From Larix sibirica (Eukaryota; Streptophyta; Pinopsida; Pinales; Pinaceae), in contig NWUY0300012065.1 in assembly GCA_004151065.3 (NCBI GenBank), positions 26,678 through 41,713 of the forward strand: a stretch of DNA of 15,036 nucleotides, in the 5' to 3' direction. Positions within the stretch are counted from its first letter, which is position 1. Every line of letters begins with the position of its first letter. The notes under the pieces were generated by a model. That model worked only from the letters and a program-made list of their open reading frames with translations, ran no database searches and was not told where the DNA came from. Shown here piece after piece: positions 7,740-15,036 of this stretch. A program made the translations under genes and the position numbers.

Positions 7740-8990
7740 ATGTTGCAAAGAGAACAACAAATAAGTTTGAAGCTAGATGAGGCTTATCATCATGAAGAGA
7801 AAAGATGGCGTTTAAAATCGCGCGCCCTTTGGTTGAAATCCGGTGATAAAAAGACCGTGATTTTTCATAATGAAGCAAAAGTTAGGCTGTATAATAATGC
7901 AATTCATGAAGTTCAGAAGGGGGATGGGGAAAGCATCTCTAGTCTCTATGATATTCAACATGAATCTTTATCGCATTTTAAAAATTAATACAGTGAGCAT
8001 GGGGCTAAATATTCTCTTTCCAAAGATGATTTACTAAAAAAATTCCGAATATGGTTACTAATGCTGAAAAATAATTTGTTGAATGATTATATTACAGAAA
8101 TAGAGGGTTTTGCAGGAGTTTGTGGGATAGGCGTGGACAAGTCCCCTGGTCTTGACCCATCTATTTCTATAAAGCATGTTGGTCTACTATCAAGGCTAAT
8201 CTTTGCAAAATGTTGAATTGGACTAAAGGCAGAGAAAAAATTGGGGGAGCTATGAATTCTTGTTTTTTGGCTCTGATTCCAAAAGAAGCCCGACCTACGT
8301 CCTTCTCTCATTTTAGGCCGATTTCTCTATGTAATTCATCCTATAAAATTCTCACGAAAGTTTTAGAAAATCACTTAAAACCTTTTCTTCCTTGTTTAAT
8401 CTCCGAAGACTAGGAAAGAGCGAGGAATGGCTATCAAACTGGACATGGTCAATGCCTTCAACATAGTTCATCATAGTTTTGTTTTTGAAGTCCTTGCAAG
8501 ATTTGGTTTCTCTCCCATTTTCATTAAGTGGATAAAAGCTTGTATCAGTCGACCATGGATTGCTCCTTTGATAAATGGCAGACCGACAACCTTCTTTCAG
8601 GCCTCTAGAGGTCTCCAACAGGGATTTCCTTTGTCCCCTTTCCTTTATATTTTAATGGAATAAACATTGGGAAGGAAGCTACTTAAAGAAAAGGATGAAG
8701 GTAGACTTTGCGGTATTCACATCGCCCGGGCGATAAAGTATGTAAATAACACCCAGTTTGCTGATGATACGATGATGTTAGGTGGATCTTCTGTTATAAA
8801 TGCAAGCATATTCTATGATTCTTTAGATTATTTTCTGCACACTTCAGGAGGAGATATAAATAAGGGAAAGTGCAAAATATACGGCTGGAATGTTTCCCCA
8901 CATCTGATGCATAGCGTAGTAAAAGAAATTGGATTTCCTAGCAACTCTAGCTGGGTGTCTTTCAAGTATCCTGGCATTCCCACAGTGTAG
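7740..8990 (+). pseudogene. reverse transcriptase domain of the first LINE
   Basis: The pre-RT linker (EEKRWRLKSRALWLKSGDKK, 7797-7856) is followed by VDKSPGLDPSI (8133-8165), where the family has KSPGPDG. NSCFLALIPKEARPTSFSHF and RPISLCNSSYKILTKVLENH come next, in frame 2 (8252-8371). After LISED the frame stops at 8411. The next recognisable residues are ERGMAIKLDMVNAFNIVHH in frame 3. The block that normally reads Q..F..GR.I.DN...., about 25-28 residues, is missing, so roughly 80 bp were deleted. The catalytic Asp in KLDMVNAF (8442-8444) and the FADD pair (8763-8768) are intact, as are GLQQGFPLSPFLYILME and YVNNTQFADDTMMLGGSS. A TAA at 8661 replaces what is usually Gln after ILME. The product would have polymerised DNA on LINE RNA. 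It is dead because of the deletion, shifts and stops. Confidence 0.93.
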
Positions 8991-9760
8991 AAAATAAGTA
9001 AAAGTATGGAGTGGGAAGCCATTCCCCAAAAAATCAAAGATAAAATCCTTAGTTGGGACTGTGAAGGTTAATTCTTGCTGGAAAAGTGGTTTCTAGTGCT
9101 CTCTTCTCTTCCACTATTTCAATGTTGATCTCATTTGGATCTAAAAGGAATAATGCAAAAAATAGATTATTATATTAGACATTTTTTGTGGCAAGGAAAA
9201 TCTAATTAGAAGAAATTCCACTTGGTAAATTGGAGCATAGTCAAATCTCCAAAAGGGCATGGGGGCCTTGGAATCAGAGATCCCTCTTTGATGAGCTTAG
9301 CACTGAGTGCTAAATTGACTTGGAATTTAGTCTCTGGAAAATGATCCTGGTGGAAAAGCATTATCAAGAAAAAATATCTAACTAGATCTAGACTTCGGTG
9401 TTTAGATAATAATAGTATTTGGGATTTTGAAGGAACTAATCTAATTATATATGGAGGCTTTGCAAGAAAATAGAAGAACAATTCAGAAAGTCCTTTATTG
9501 GGTCCTAGGAAGTGGAAAGAGAATAAATTTATGGAGGGACTTCATTTTAGGGGCTAATCCTCTAATTCATAATCCTATTTTTTTGGGTATAAAAAATTGG
9601 TTATGTGGAATTGGAATTAATGCTTTGTATGGTTTGTCTGAATGGGATATGGCTAGAAAACTTTGAGTATTCTTGTGGTTCTTCAATCATATTTTACTGA
9701 AGTGATTTTCCATCTTCACAGTGCTACCCCATTTAGTTTGGAAATCTATGATTCTAGAGG

Positions 9761-10100
9761 GTGGGAAAAAAACAAAGTTACATTGTGAAAAAGGGACATG
9801 CAAATCTTTATTTGAAGCAACCTCACCCCCCTTTTTCGCGAATTTGGGTGGAAGTCTGGCATCAAGATGGGTTACAAAAGGTAAATATATTTTGTTGGAT
9901 GGTAGTTCATAGGAAAATTATTATTGCTGAGAATCTTAAAAAAAGAAGTATTGAAGGGCCTTCAAAATGTATTCTTTGTAAAGAGTCATAAAAGACAATA
10001 TCTCACCCCTTCTTTCATTGCAATTTTATAAAACCAGCTTGGGAAAAAGTTGTGAAGGAGTTGCATAAGAATTTTGATCTTCCAAATGATTGGGATGGAT
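9761..10100 (+). pseudogene. zinc-binding domain (zf-RVT) of the first LINE
   Basis: Frame 2 reads YLKQPHPPFSRIWVEVWH, QKVNIFCWMVVHRKIIIAEN and LKKRSIEGPSKCILCKES. After a TAA it continues KTISHPFFHCNFIKPAWEKV. This is the plant zf-RVT pattern, with C-x2-C (9968-9979) and H-x4-C (10003-10021) intact as zinc ligands. The domain sits between reverse transcriptase and RNase H in plant LINE ORF2 proteins and probably helps template or nucleic-acid binding. The end (FDLPNDWDGFLLGWTL) runs to about 10110, where a frameshift breaks the reading. The sentence-like match of IFCWMVVHRKI to the usual FCW...H.KI pattern makes the call firm. Confidence 0.85.
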
Positions 10101-10350
10101 TCCTTCTAGGGTGGACACTATCCAGGAACCTTGGTTGGGAAGTCTGTCCTTGCGAGAATCTGGTCTGCTCTTCCGAAGTATGTTTTTTTTAAAATTTTGG
10201 TCGGCAAGAAAATATGGTATTTTTGAAAATAAGATGATATCGGAAGTTGATACAACTATCTTTGCTAGGTCTCTTATGGGTGAACCTATTCAGAGTCGCA
10301 TTAAAAGCAAGAATATGCAGGAGGCTTGGACATTGGAAGAGGATTTGTGA

Positions 10351-10890
10351 GTGAAGTCCTTCACAATTAAAAAATGGATTCAAAATTATCTTCAAACTTT
10401 GGCTGCAAAGATTCCTCATTGGAAGCTGGATATGAATCATATTGAATTAAAAAAAAGTCTTCATGGGATTCAATATCATGTTTTGTTTTTTGATGGTTCT
10501 TCGAAGGGAAATCCTGGAGAGGTGGGTGCAGAGGCGGGGAGGGTTGTTTTTTACCCTAGGGGGGAAAAATAAGTAGCAATTTATGCATGTGGTCTAGGCA
10601 TCAAATCAAACAATCAAGCTGAGCACTATGCCCTCTTCTTTGGTCTAAGATACACTGTTGCAATCATAATTCGTTCTTTAACAATAATTGGAGAGTCTCT
10701 TAATATTATCTCCCAGATTAGTCATCGATGGAACTTAAAATATATAATTGCAAATCACCTTCATCTAAGAATAATTGGATTGCTATGTCAATTCCCCTCT
10801 ATTCAAATCTTTTATGTTCGTCGAGAGCATAATTCTCTAGCAGATGCCTTGGCAGCCAAGCTTCTCTTATTCCAAAGGGGATTATGTTAG
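10351..10890 (+). pseudogene. RNase H domain of the first LINE
   Basis: Frame 1 is kept through the whole domain, with one stop at 10570-10572 (after VVFYPRGEK). The first catalytic Asp lies in FFDGSSKGNPG (10492-10494). The Glu is in NNQAEHYAL (10621-10623) and the last Asp in REHNSLADALAAK (10843-10845). The third acidic residue, normally Asp in a GDS motif, is Glu here (IGESLNII, 10693-10695), a conservative but probably damaging change. DGSSKGNPG followed by NNQAE is typical of the archaeal-like RNase H acquired by plant L1 elements. RNase H degrades the RNA of the RNA-DNA hybrid during second-strand synthesis. Compared with the rest of ORF2 this domain is the best preserved, about 137 codons with a single stop. 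Confidence 0.92.
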
Positions 10891-11873
10891 AAAATGGAAT
10901 TTCTAATCATAGCTTTTCGTCATAATCATCTTTGGACTGATGATTAATGAACCTCTCATCATGCTCTCTTTTTCGCTTGTGTGGATTTATTTGACCCTTA
11001 TCAAATTTACTTATTGCGATTTGATTGATGTCATGATCTTGGACAAGTGATGGAGGTTGGACACTTCGATATTTATTGCTCTTAACTCTCCCTTGATCCA
11101 AGTAGAAGGGAATATTTGGGACCTGTGTGATGGTATGGGTTATTTGATCTTGGGCAGAATTCGAATTGTTCTCAGCATTGGTGGGAGGTTTATCTCTGTG
11201 GTTTTCAGTCCTAGTATGGTGGATTTTGATCGTAAGGTATTCCCCACCTCCATTTCACGGGGAGTGTGGCCCTTGCTTCTTCTCAGTGTTCGCTCTTTTG
11301 AGTGTGATTGTGGAAATAGACTCTTTGCTCTGTTCGCTCTGGTTTGGTTCTATCTAGGTCATAAGTATCAATTCCCTTATTTTTCTTGCTAAAAGGTTTC
11401 TTGTGGTGGTAAATGCAAATTTCTTTGAGGGTAATGTGGCTCTCGAGAGTTGTAATTCTATTGGTTCTAGTCTGATTTTGGTTGAGATAAATTGCTTTCC
11501 CTAGACAGAGGTGTTGGTCGACTTTGTTGGTTCTGTTGACATTCCATTGCTAGTATTGTCTGCAGGGAAGAGGCATATGGGACTAAGGGAAGCTTTTTTA
11601 TTTTTGTTGGGAGGCCTTCTTAGCTTTGCAGTGTTAAGCCCATTCTCTTCTTTCTTGATTGGTTTTGTTCCTTTTTCAATGTGAAATTTTTTGAGAATTC
11701 TATAAATTTTATTGGATGCCACGCTCTGTATTACGCTCAAGATTGTATTAGTTTAAACCTAGTTAAGAATAGGCTCCTTCTTCAGTGCCTTGGTGACTCT
11801 ATTAATTTGATTGGAGGGGAAATATAGAGATTTTCTGGAAATTCTGGTCATATGCCTCTCTACAATTTTCTTG
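10891..11873 (+). other. LINE 3' extension, T/G-rich, weak coding-like readings
   Basis: About 1 kb between the ORF2 stop and the coiled-coil remnant, inside the LINE by the flanking duplication. Frame 2 is open from an ATG at 10940 to 11392 except for a TGA at 11048. Frame 3 is open from 11166 to 11684 with stops at 11355 and 11502 (LVDFVGSVDIPLLVLSAGKR and EAFLFLLGGLLSFAVL are examples). Frame 1 reads KFFENSINFIGCHALYYAQD and LLLQCLGDSINLIGGEI, then GNSGHMPLYNFLVMCFETP up to 11900. Most of these translations are hydrophobic, which T-rich DNA gives by chance, so I do not claim membrane protein genes. It could be an older N-terminal part of the coiled-coil ORF, a long 3' untranslated region, or captured flanking DNA. 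Confidence 0.35.
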
Positions 11874-12472
11874 TAATGTGTTTCGAGACTCCTATTGAAA
11901 AAAATTGAAGTTGAGAAGAGATTGGATGAACTCTCAAACATAATTGGTAGTCTGCAAGCTATCATCTACGATTTTCCTACTCAATTGAGAGGTATGAGGT
12001 CTTTGATGGAGGGCTTAAGATCAAATTTTTTGTATATCTCTTCTCACATTTCATTTTTGGATTCTCATATCGATGATATTGAGCAAACCATGCATAGAAT
12101 TATAGATTATATTTCTGGGCTTGAAGCTCGCTTAGATGGGTTTGAAGGGCCTGTTCTTGTGTGTAATGACAAGTTCAAAGAAATCTCAAAATTAGTTTTG
12201 AAGCATGATGGTCTGTTAGCTAGAAAGAACTCTCGGTTGGATGAAAATTATGAGGACAAGTTTATGGATGATTCTATCTTGCAACCCCTTTGTGTGATCA
12301 ATTCCAGTGCTAGTGAGAGGACAATCTTAACATTAGTTTATTAGGAATTAATGACACTTCGAAAGAAACCTTGGGTACCCATGATGTGGAAATGGCTGAT
12401 AATATGGAAGATCTTCATAATGCAGAGGTTGATATTCCTGATGGTGATGTAGATGGTAGTTTTGAGCTTTGA
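11874..12472 (+). pseudogene. third coding remnant of the LINE: coiled-coil protein with acidic tail
   Basis: Frame 3 is open from 11874 to the TAG at 12342-12344 with no ATG near its start. Its first recognisable segment is KKIEVEKRLDELSNIIGSLQ. Counting the TTG at 11895 as residue 1, hydrophobic residues occupy every a and d heptad position from V6 to F83 without a break: V6 L10 L13 I17 L20 I24 F27 L31 M34 M38 L41 F45 I48 I52 L55 I59 I62 M66 I69 I73 L76 L80 F83. The pattern then continues through V87 C90 F94 I97 V101. This long coiled coil (11910-12197) is unlikely by chance. A one-base shift near 12315 moves the reading to frame 2, which continues EDNLNISLLGINDTSKETLG, then ADNMEDLHNAEVDIPDGDVD, to the TGA at 12470-12472, a strongly acidic tail. 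A similar one-base shift in the A-run at 11898 would link it to frame 1 upstream. I know no plant LINE protein of this kind at this position. It may be an ORF3, or a host exon carried by 3' transduction. Confidence 0.6.
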
Positions 12473-12737
12473 AGATTCTTATCAAGATGTTTAGAATGTA
12501 GCTAGTGCCACTAGTTCTTAGTCTATGTTTTTTTGCATTTTGCTTTTAGGCCTTTTTGTAAGAGTTTACATCAGTTTTGGGATTGTAGTTTTTTGGTACA
12601 AGTTTATCTTTTGGATGACCGTAATTAGGAATTGCTCTATACTGGATTCTCAAAAACTTTGTTGAGGAAAATTTTGTACTATTCCACTGAAGTTTCATCC
12701 TTTATCAATACAAAATCACTCGTTTCCGTAAAAAAAA
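12473..12737 (+). other. LINE 3' untranslated end with poly(A)
   Basis: A T/G-rich end (TTTTTTGCATTTTGCTTTTA, then GGGATTGTAGTTTTTTGGTA), followed by TTTATCAATACAAAATCACT and eight A residues at 12730-12737. Plant L1 copies typically end in such a T-rich tail plus a short poly(A). The duplicated target site begins at the last A. Confidence 0.8.
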
Positions 12738-12753
12738 GTAATAGTTCTCAATC
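12737..12753 (+). repeat. target-site duplication, right copy
   Basis: AGTAATAGTTCTCAATC, identical to 5898-5914, follows the LINE poly(A) directly. It marks the 3' boundary of the insertion. Confidence 0.93.
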
Positions 12754-13009
12754 ATTTATATTTCAATATAGGTATATAGGTCTATATTATTTATTTATTT
12801 ATTCGTTCTCACATTCCGTAATTATTAGTTTTCATATCCCTTCCCGAGGGACGCGACTTATCATCTATGTGTATTATATCTACACCAAATGTATATCGAG
12901 AATACATGTTATGAAATATGAATATATGAATAAAACATATTTGTCCTTTATATGGAATGTACGTGTTATTATGGATGCTAAGGTGAAGTAACCTACTGGG
13001 TTCCTTCCA
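12754..13009 (+). mobile_element. possible 3' end of a Ty1/copia-type 5' LTR
   Basis: The 256 bases before the primer-binding site may be the right part of a copia LTR. The segment ends ...GGTTCCTTCCA with CA at 13008-13009, two bases before the primer site, which is normal LTR spacing. I cannot find its TG start. The LTR may begin upstream of the LINE, since 5311-5897 is the continuation of this DNA. Segment 12632-12991 has an open frame, but it spans the LINE end and is not a gene. Confidence 0.3.
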
Positions 13010-13011
13010 AG

Positions 13012-13023
13012 TGGTATCAGAGT
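13012..13023 (+). other. copia-type primer-binding site (initiator tRNA-Met)
   Basis: TGGTATCAGAGT matches 11 of 12 bases of TGGTATCAGAGC, the sequence complementary to the 3' end of plant initiator tRNA-Met. Ty1/copia elements use this site to prime minus-strand DNA. The last C has changed to T. The match and the preceding CA make this the most specific trace of a copia element here. Confidence 0.6.
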
Positions 13024-13555
13024 CGTTCCTTCAGCTGGATTGTGGTCTGCTTGTGGCAAGTAAAATTGGGCTTGTGCCCACTCTTCAAGAAATCAATCTT
13101 ATAGGCTTGTGGCCATTTTTTTCTAGGTATAAATAAAATTGGCTTTTGGTCAATTGGGTTTGCTACTCGTTCTTTCGTTACCTATGGTCAAGGTGGAATT
13201 CCATTGCTCAATTTGCTCGCTAGATTTGTGCGTGGTCTCCAACCAGCCGTGTCCTTGCTTGCGTGGTATCCAACCATTCCGATTTGCATGTAGGAAGAAC
13301 TACGTGGATATTAGAGGTGTGTTTCATGGTATCAAAATCTGTGCAAGAGCCACTACTCCACCTGCCTCGTGCTAACTGTGACCCTCTATGTGAGAGCCAC
13401 CAAGGAGCTCATTGTACGCAGACATGATACATGCGTGGAAGCTCATCCATTCAACACCATCCCATGAGCTCATATTGCTTATTAAAGATAAGATAACATG
13501 ATATTTGAGGGAAAGGGTAACAAAATTATTAAAAATCTCTTGAAGATAAGCTAAC
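13024..13555 (+). other. probable copia leader remnant and unassigned DNA
   Basis: No gag is recognisable. The stretch has short imperfect repeats: GCGTGGTCTCCAACCAGCC at 13230 and GCGTGGTATCCAACCATTCC at 13261, plus a primer-site-like ATGGTATCAAAATC at 13327. A 78-codon open frame at 13139-13375 starts at TTG and has no motif, so I do not call it a gene. The element seems lost downstream, either deleted or interrupted by the second LINE. Confidence 0.35.
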
Positions 13556-13567
13556 ATGATATTTGAG
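13485..13567 (+). repeat. 25-nt direct repeat at the 5' edge of the second LINE
   Basis: AAGATAAGATAACATGATAT at 13485 and AAGATAAGCTAACATGATAT at 13543 are each followed by TTGAG, giving 24 identities of 25 at a 58-bp distance. After the repeat the two copies diverge completely. The right copy runs into the LINE ORF1 reading. Confidence 0.85.
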
Positions 13568-14586
13568 ATAGCTTTCGTTTTTGAATGCAAGCAGGACCGC
13601 GAGCTTATCTTCAGGAACAGACCCTACTTCATGGGGTTGCAAGGCCTTTATATGAATAGATGGACTCTGAATTTCGACCCTACGCTGGATATCTCCTCTA
13701 CTGTTCCTGTTTGGGTGAGGCTCCCCCACCTTCCTCTTCATTGTTGGAATACATAATCCCTGGAATCAATCAGAAATGCCCTAGGTAAATACATCGATAA
13801 AGCCGAGCGGAAAGATCAATATTCATGCACGAGATTTTGCGTTGAAGTAGATTTGGAACATGGCCTTCTGGAAGTAATAAATATTACAGTAGAAGATTGG
13901 TCACATATCCAAGAACTCGACTACGAGCAGATCCCCTTCAAATGCAAGTTCTGCCACGAATACGGTCATTTTGCACGATCATACAAAAAGAAGCCTGCGG
14001 AAACAAAGTCGACCGGGAAAAAAGAACAATGGACATCCATCCAAAAAAAAACTAGATCAGGTACGAAATCTCACTCAAAAATCCTAAATCTACAGAAAAC
14101 AGACCAGCAACATCAAGATCTGTCAGCCTAGAACAACAGGAACAACTTCAAATCCCTGGAATCAACTGAGATCCAGGAAAACCTTGAGGCTGAAGAAGAA
14201 GGAGAAATACGCGAACAACAAGATACTCAAGCAACTCAGCGCGACCCCGGTAATCCATCGATCTCTCCGACCCAGAGTACCCCCAACCCCATAAGTTCTA
14301 CCCTGATTAAAGAGACGCCCTCTTATGCTGAGATCACAAAATCAAGAACCCCCAACTCTGCCTCCTCTTCAGAAGAACCCTTTGATAAATCTACCAAAAA
14401 ACTAGGTCGAAAATCCACCAAAGAGCTGAGGGAAGAAGNGAAGAAGAAGCAGAGCGAGAGAAAGTTCAAGGTTCCCAAGCAACGATCGATATGGTTTTCA
14501 GCAAAAATACTAGAACTAGGACAACAGGAAAGAAATATGGAGACCTTCCAGGAGGAACGCCCTCCTCCATCTACATACCTAAATGA
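13556..14586 (+). pseudogene. second LINE ORF1 (DUF4283, zinc knuckle, charged tail)
   Basis: Frame 2 carries the second half of DUF4283 (FEIAFVFECKQDRELIFRNR, PYFMGLQGLYMNRWTLNFDP, TVPVWVRLPHLPLHCWN). After a TAA at 13754-13756 it continues IRNALGKYIDKAERKDQYSC, then DYEQIPFKCKFCHEYGHFAR. The zinc knuckle C-x2-C-x4-H-x4-C has its last Cys replaced by Tyr (13982-13984). Another stop lies at 14129-14131, and the frame continues with a Pro/Ser/Glu-rich linker (EAEEEGEIREQQDTQ, SISPTQSTPNPISSTLIKET) and KKLGRKSTKELREE. At the ambiguous base 14439 the reading moves to frame 1 (EREKVQGSQATIDMVFSKN, TTGKKYGDLPGGTPSSIYIP). It ends at TGA 14584-14586, whose A is the first base of the ORF2 ATG. The protein would bind LINE RNA. 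The first half of DUF4283 is missing. Confidence 0.88.
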
Positions 14587-15036
14587 TGAAGCTGGTCTCT
14601 TGGAACTGTAGAGGTCTGGGTAATCCTTGCAAAATAGAAGCAGTCAAAGATCTACAAAGAATCGACATGCCTAATCTTCTACTACTCCAAGAGACCAAAC
14701 TTGATGACAATACAGTATTAGCCATCAGAAAAGAACATTGGAAGCACAATACTGGTTATGCAGTAAGCGCCAGGGGAGCTTCTGGAGGTTTGGCAACCTT
14801 ATGGTCCTCTGAAAAATTCCATCTCCACAATTAATTCGCTACGCAACACTGGATTTATACAGATCTAACCCATCTGCAGAGCAATAAACAGATTGCCCTT
14901 TTCAACATTTATGTGCCAAATCTCTACTCAGAAAATAAAGAGTGTTGGAGTCTACTAGAAGAATTTATGGAAGCATATAACCCACATAACATAATCTTAG
15001 TCGGTGATATGAACATCACCCTCTCCAAAGCTGAAA
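14586..15036 (+). pseudogene. second LINE ORF2, AP-like endonuclease N-terminal part
   Basis: Starts MKLVSWNCRGLGNPCKIEAV at 14586. An ATG three bases earlier is also possible, but the first LINE aligns to 14586. The endonuclease motifs are all present: NCRG, LLLQETKL with the catalytic Glu, GGLATLW, FNIYVPN with the Tyr, and VGDMNITLS with the Asp and Asn near the window end. One TAA at 14832-14834 interrupts the frame between SSEKFHLHN and FATQHWIYTDL. CAA to TAA would be a single change. Apart from that stop the frame stays open to the last base, so this copy is much younger or better kept than the first. The reverse transcriptase should follow beyond the window. Confidence 0.92.

Larger units (their letters stand above)
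6775..10890 (+). pseudogene. LINE-1st copy ORF2 (endonuclease, RT, zinc-binding, RNase H)
   Basis: ORF2 is the catalytic protein. It nicks the target, reverse-transcribes LINE RNA at the nick and removes RNA with RNase H. Starting from the ATG at 6775 (MNIVSCNCRGLG), all four expected domains occur in the usual order: endonuclease to about 7600, reverse transcriptase about 7990-8990, a connection region rich in Trp (SPKGHGGLGIRDPSL, 9249-9293), the zinc-binding domain about 9761-10100, and RNase H 10478-10890. The coding parts move between frames 1, 2 and 3 several times and carry many TAA, TAG and TGA codons. The total span, about 1,370 codons, is normal for an L1-type ORF2 with RNase H. The final in-frame stop, TAG at 10888-10890, is a plausible native end, because RNase H is complete there. 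Confidence 0.92.
5915..12737 (+). mobile_element. LINE (plant L1 type), 5'-truncated, with RNase H and extended 3' part
   Basis: The element is bounded by a 17-nt target-site duplication and ends in a short poly(A) (12730-12737), which is the signature of target-primed reverse transcription. Order on the plus strand: the end of ORF1 (DUF4283 tail, zinc knuckle, basic tail), then ORF2 (AP-like endonuclease, reverse transcriptase, zinc-binding connection, RNase H), then a 1.85-kb 3' part with an additional coding remnant, then a T-rich untranslated end. The 5' end is lost inside DUF4283, since homology to the second LINE starts at CTGCTATCCTAGTTGGG (5915). About 6.8 kb remain. Many stops, several frameshifts and at least one internal deletion make it non-autonomous. 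An RNase H domain after the reverse transcriptase is known from plant L1 lineages. Confidence 0.93.
13556..15036 (+). mobile_element. second LINE (plant L1 type), 5' part only, cut by the window end
   Basis: A plant L1 copy in the same orientation as the first, starting inside the DUF4283 domain and leaving the window in the ORF2 endonuclease. Where both cover the same ORF1 region, roughly half of the aligned residues agree by eye, so it is a different family or an old divergent copy. It is better preserved than the first: one frame for most of ORF1 and one nonsense codon in the visible part of ORF2. The right end and target duplication are outside the window. The left junction is not certain, because no clear boundary is visible between 13509 and 13570. 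Confidence 0.9.

Noticed and set aside
8352-8618. 88-codon minus-strand open frame
   Set aside because: It lies antisense to the conserved reverse transcriptase core, whose plus-strand motifs explain the sequence.
11501-11740. Lys-rich minus-strand frame of 79 codons
   Set aside because: Lys and Asn enrichment is what the complement of T-rich DNA gives, and no motif is present.
12632-12991. 119-codon plus-strand open frame
   Set aside because: It runs across the LINE poly(A) and the target duplication into flanking DNA, so it cannot be a single gene. It is a chance frame in T-rich DNA.
13139-13375. 78-codon plus-strand open frame downstream of the primer-binding site
   Set aside because: It starts only at TTG, is Cys-rich with no gag motif, and lies where a copia leader is expected.
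1-15036. tRNA, rRNA, bacterial-type operons, riboswitches or terminators
   Set aside because: None seen. The domain content, intron and retroelements indicate plant nuclear DNA.

Overview
The window reads as nuclear repeat DNA from a seed plant with a large, transposon-rich genome. A gymnosperm is a reasonable guess, but the sequence does not prove it. The evidence is plant-type L1 LINEs with a DUF4283 and zinc-knuckle ORF1 and an ORF2 ending in RNase H, a Ty3/gypsy pol end, a copia-type tRNA-Met primer-binding site, and an intron-containing fragment of a TOPLESS-type corepressor gene. I see no intact protein-coding gene. Almost every coding stretch is broken by stops and frameshifts.

Layout: 1-444 is the decayed 3' end of a gypsy pol (integrase C-terminus). 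445-1866 is mostly featureless, apart from a short membrane-anchor-like reading at 688-852. 1867-2138 holds two TOPLESS-like WD40 exon remnants separated by an 80-nt intron. 2208-2620 is unrecognised coding-like DNA with a 63-bp direct repeat. 2621-3700 is very AT-rich and contains two local tandem duplications. 3700-4303 is an abrupt GC-rich island with a decayed ORF, possibly the 5' end of a retroelement. 4443-5307 on the minus strand is a fossil gene for a coiled-coil protein. 5311-5897 is AT-rich filler.

The main object is a LINE on the plus strand, 5915-12737, delimited by an identical 17-nt target-site duplication (5898-5914 and 12737-12753) and ending in a short poly(A). It is 5'-truncated inside ORF1. 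It has ORF2 with AP-endonuclease, reverse transcriptase, zinc-binding and RNase H domains. It then carries an unusual 1.85-kb 3' segment before its poly(A). That segment contains a third coding remnant (11874-12472): a coiled coil with an unbroken heptad pattern over about 96 residues and an acidic tail. This possible LINE ORF3, or a captured host exon, is the most interesting item here.

12754-13484 resumes the target DNA and includes a probable copia LTR end with its primer-binding site at 13012. From about 13556 to the window edge a second, different LINE in the same orientation begins, also inside the ORF1 DUF4283 domain, and runs into the ORF2 endonuclease. In both LINEs the ORF1 stop and the ORF2 start share one base (TAATG, TGATG), which suggests coupled translation of the two ORFs in the living ancestors.
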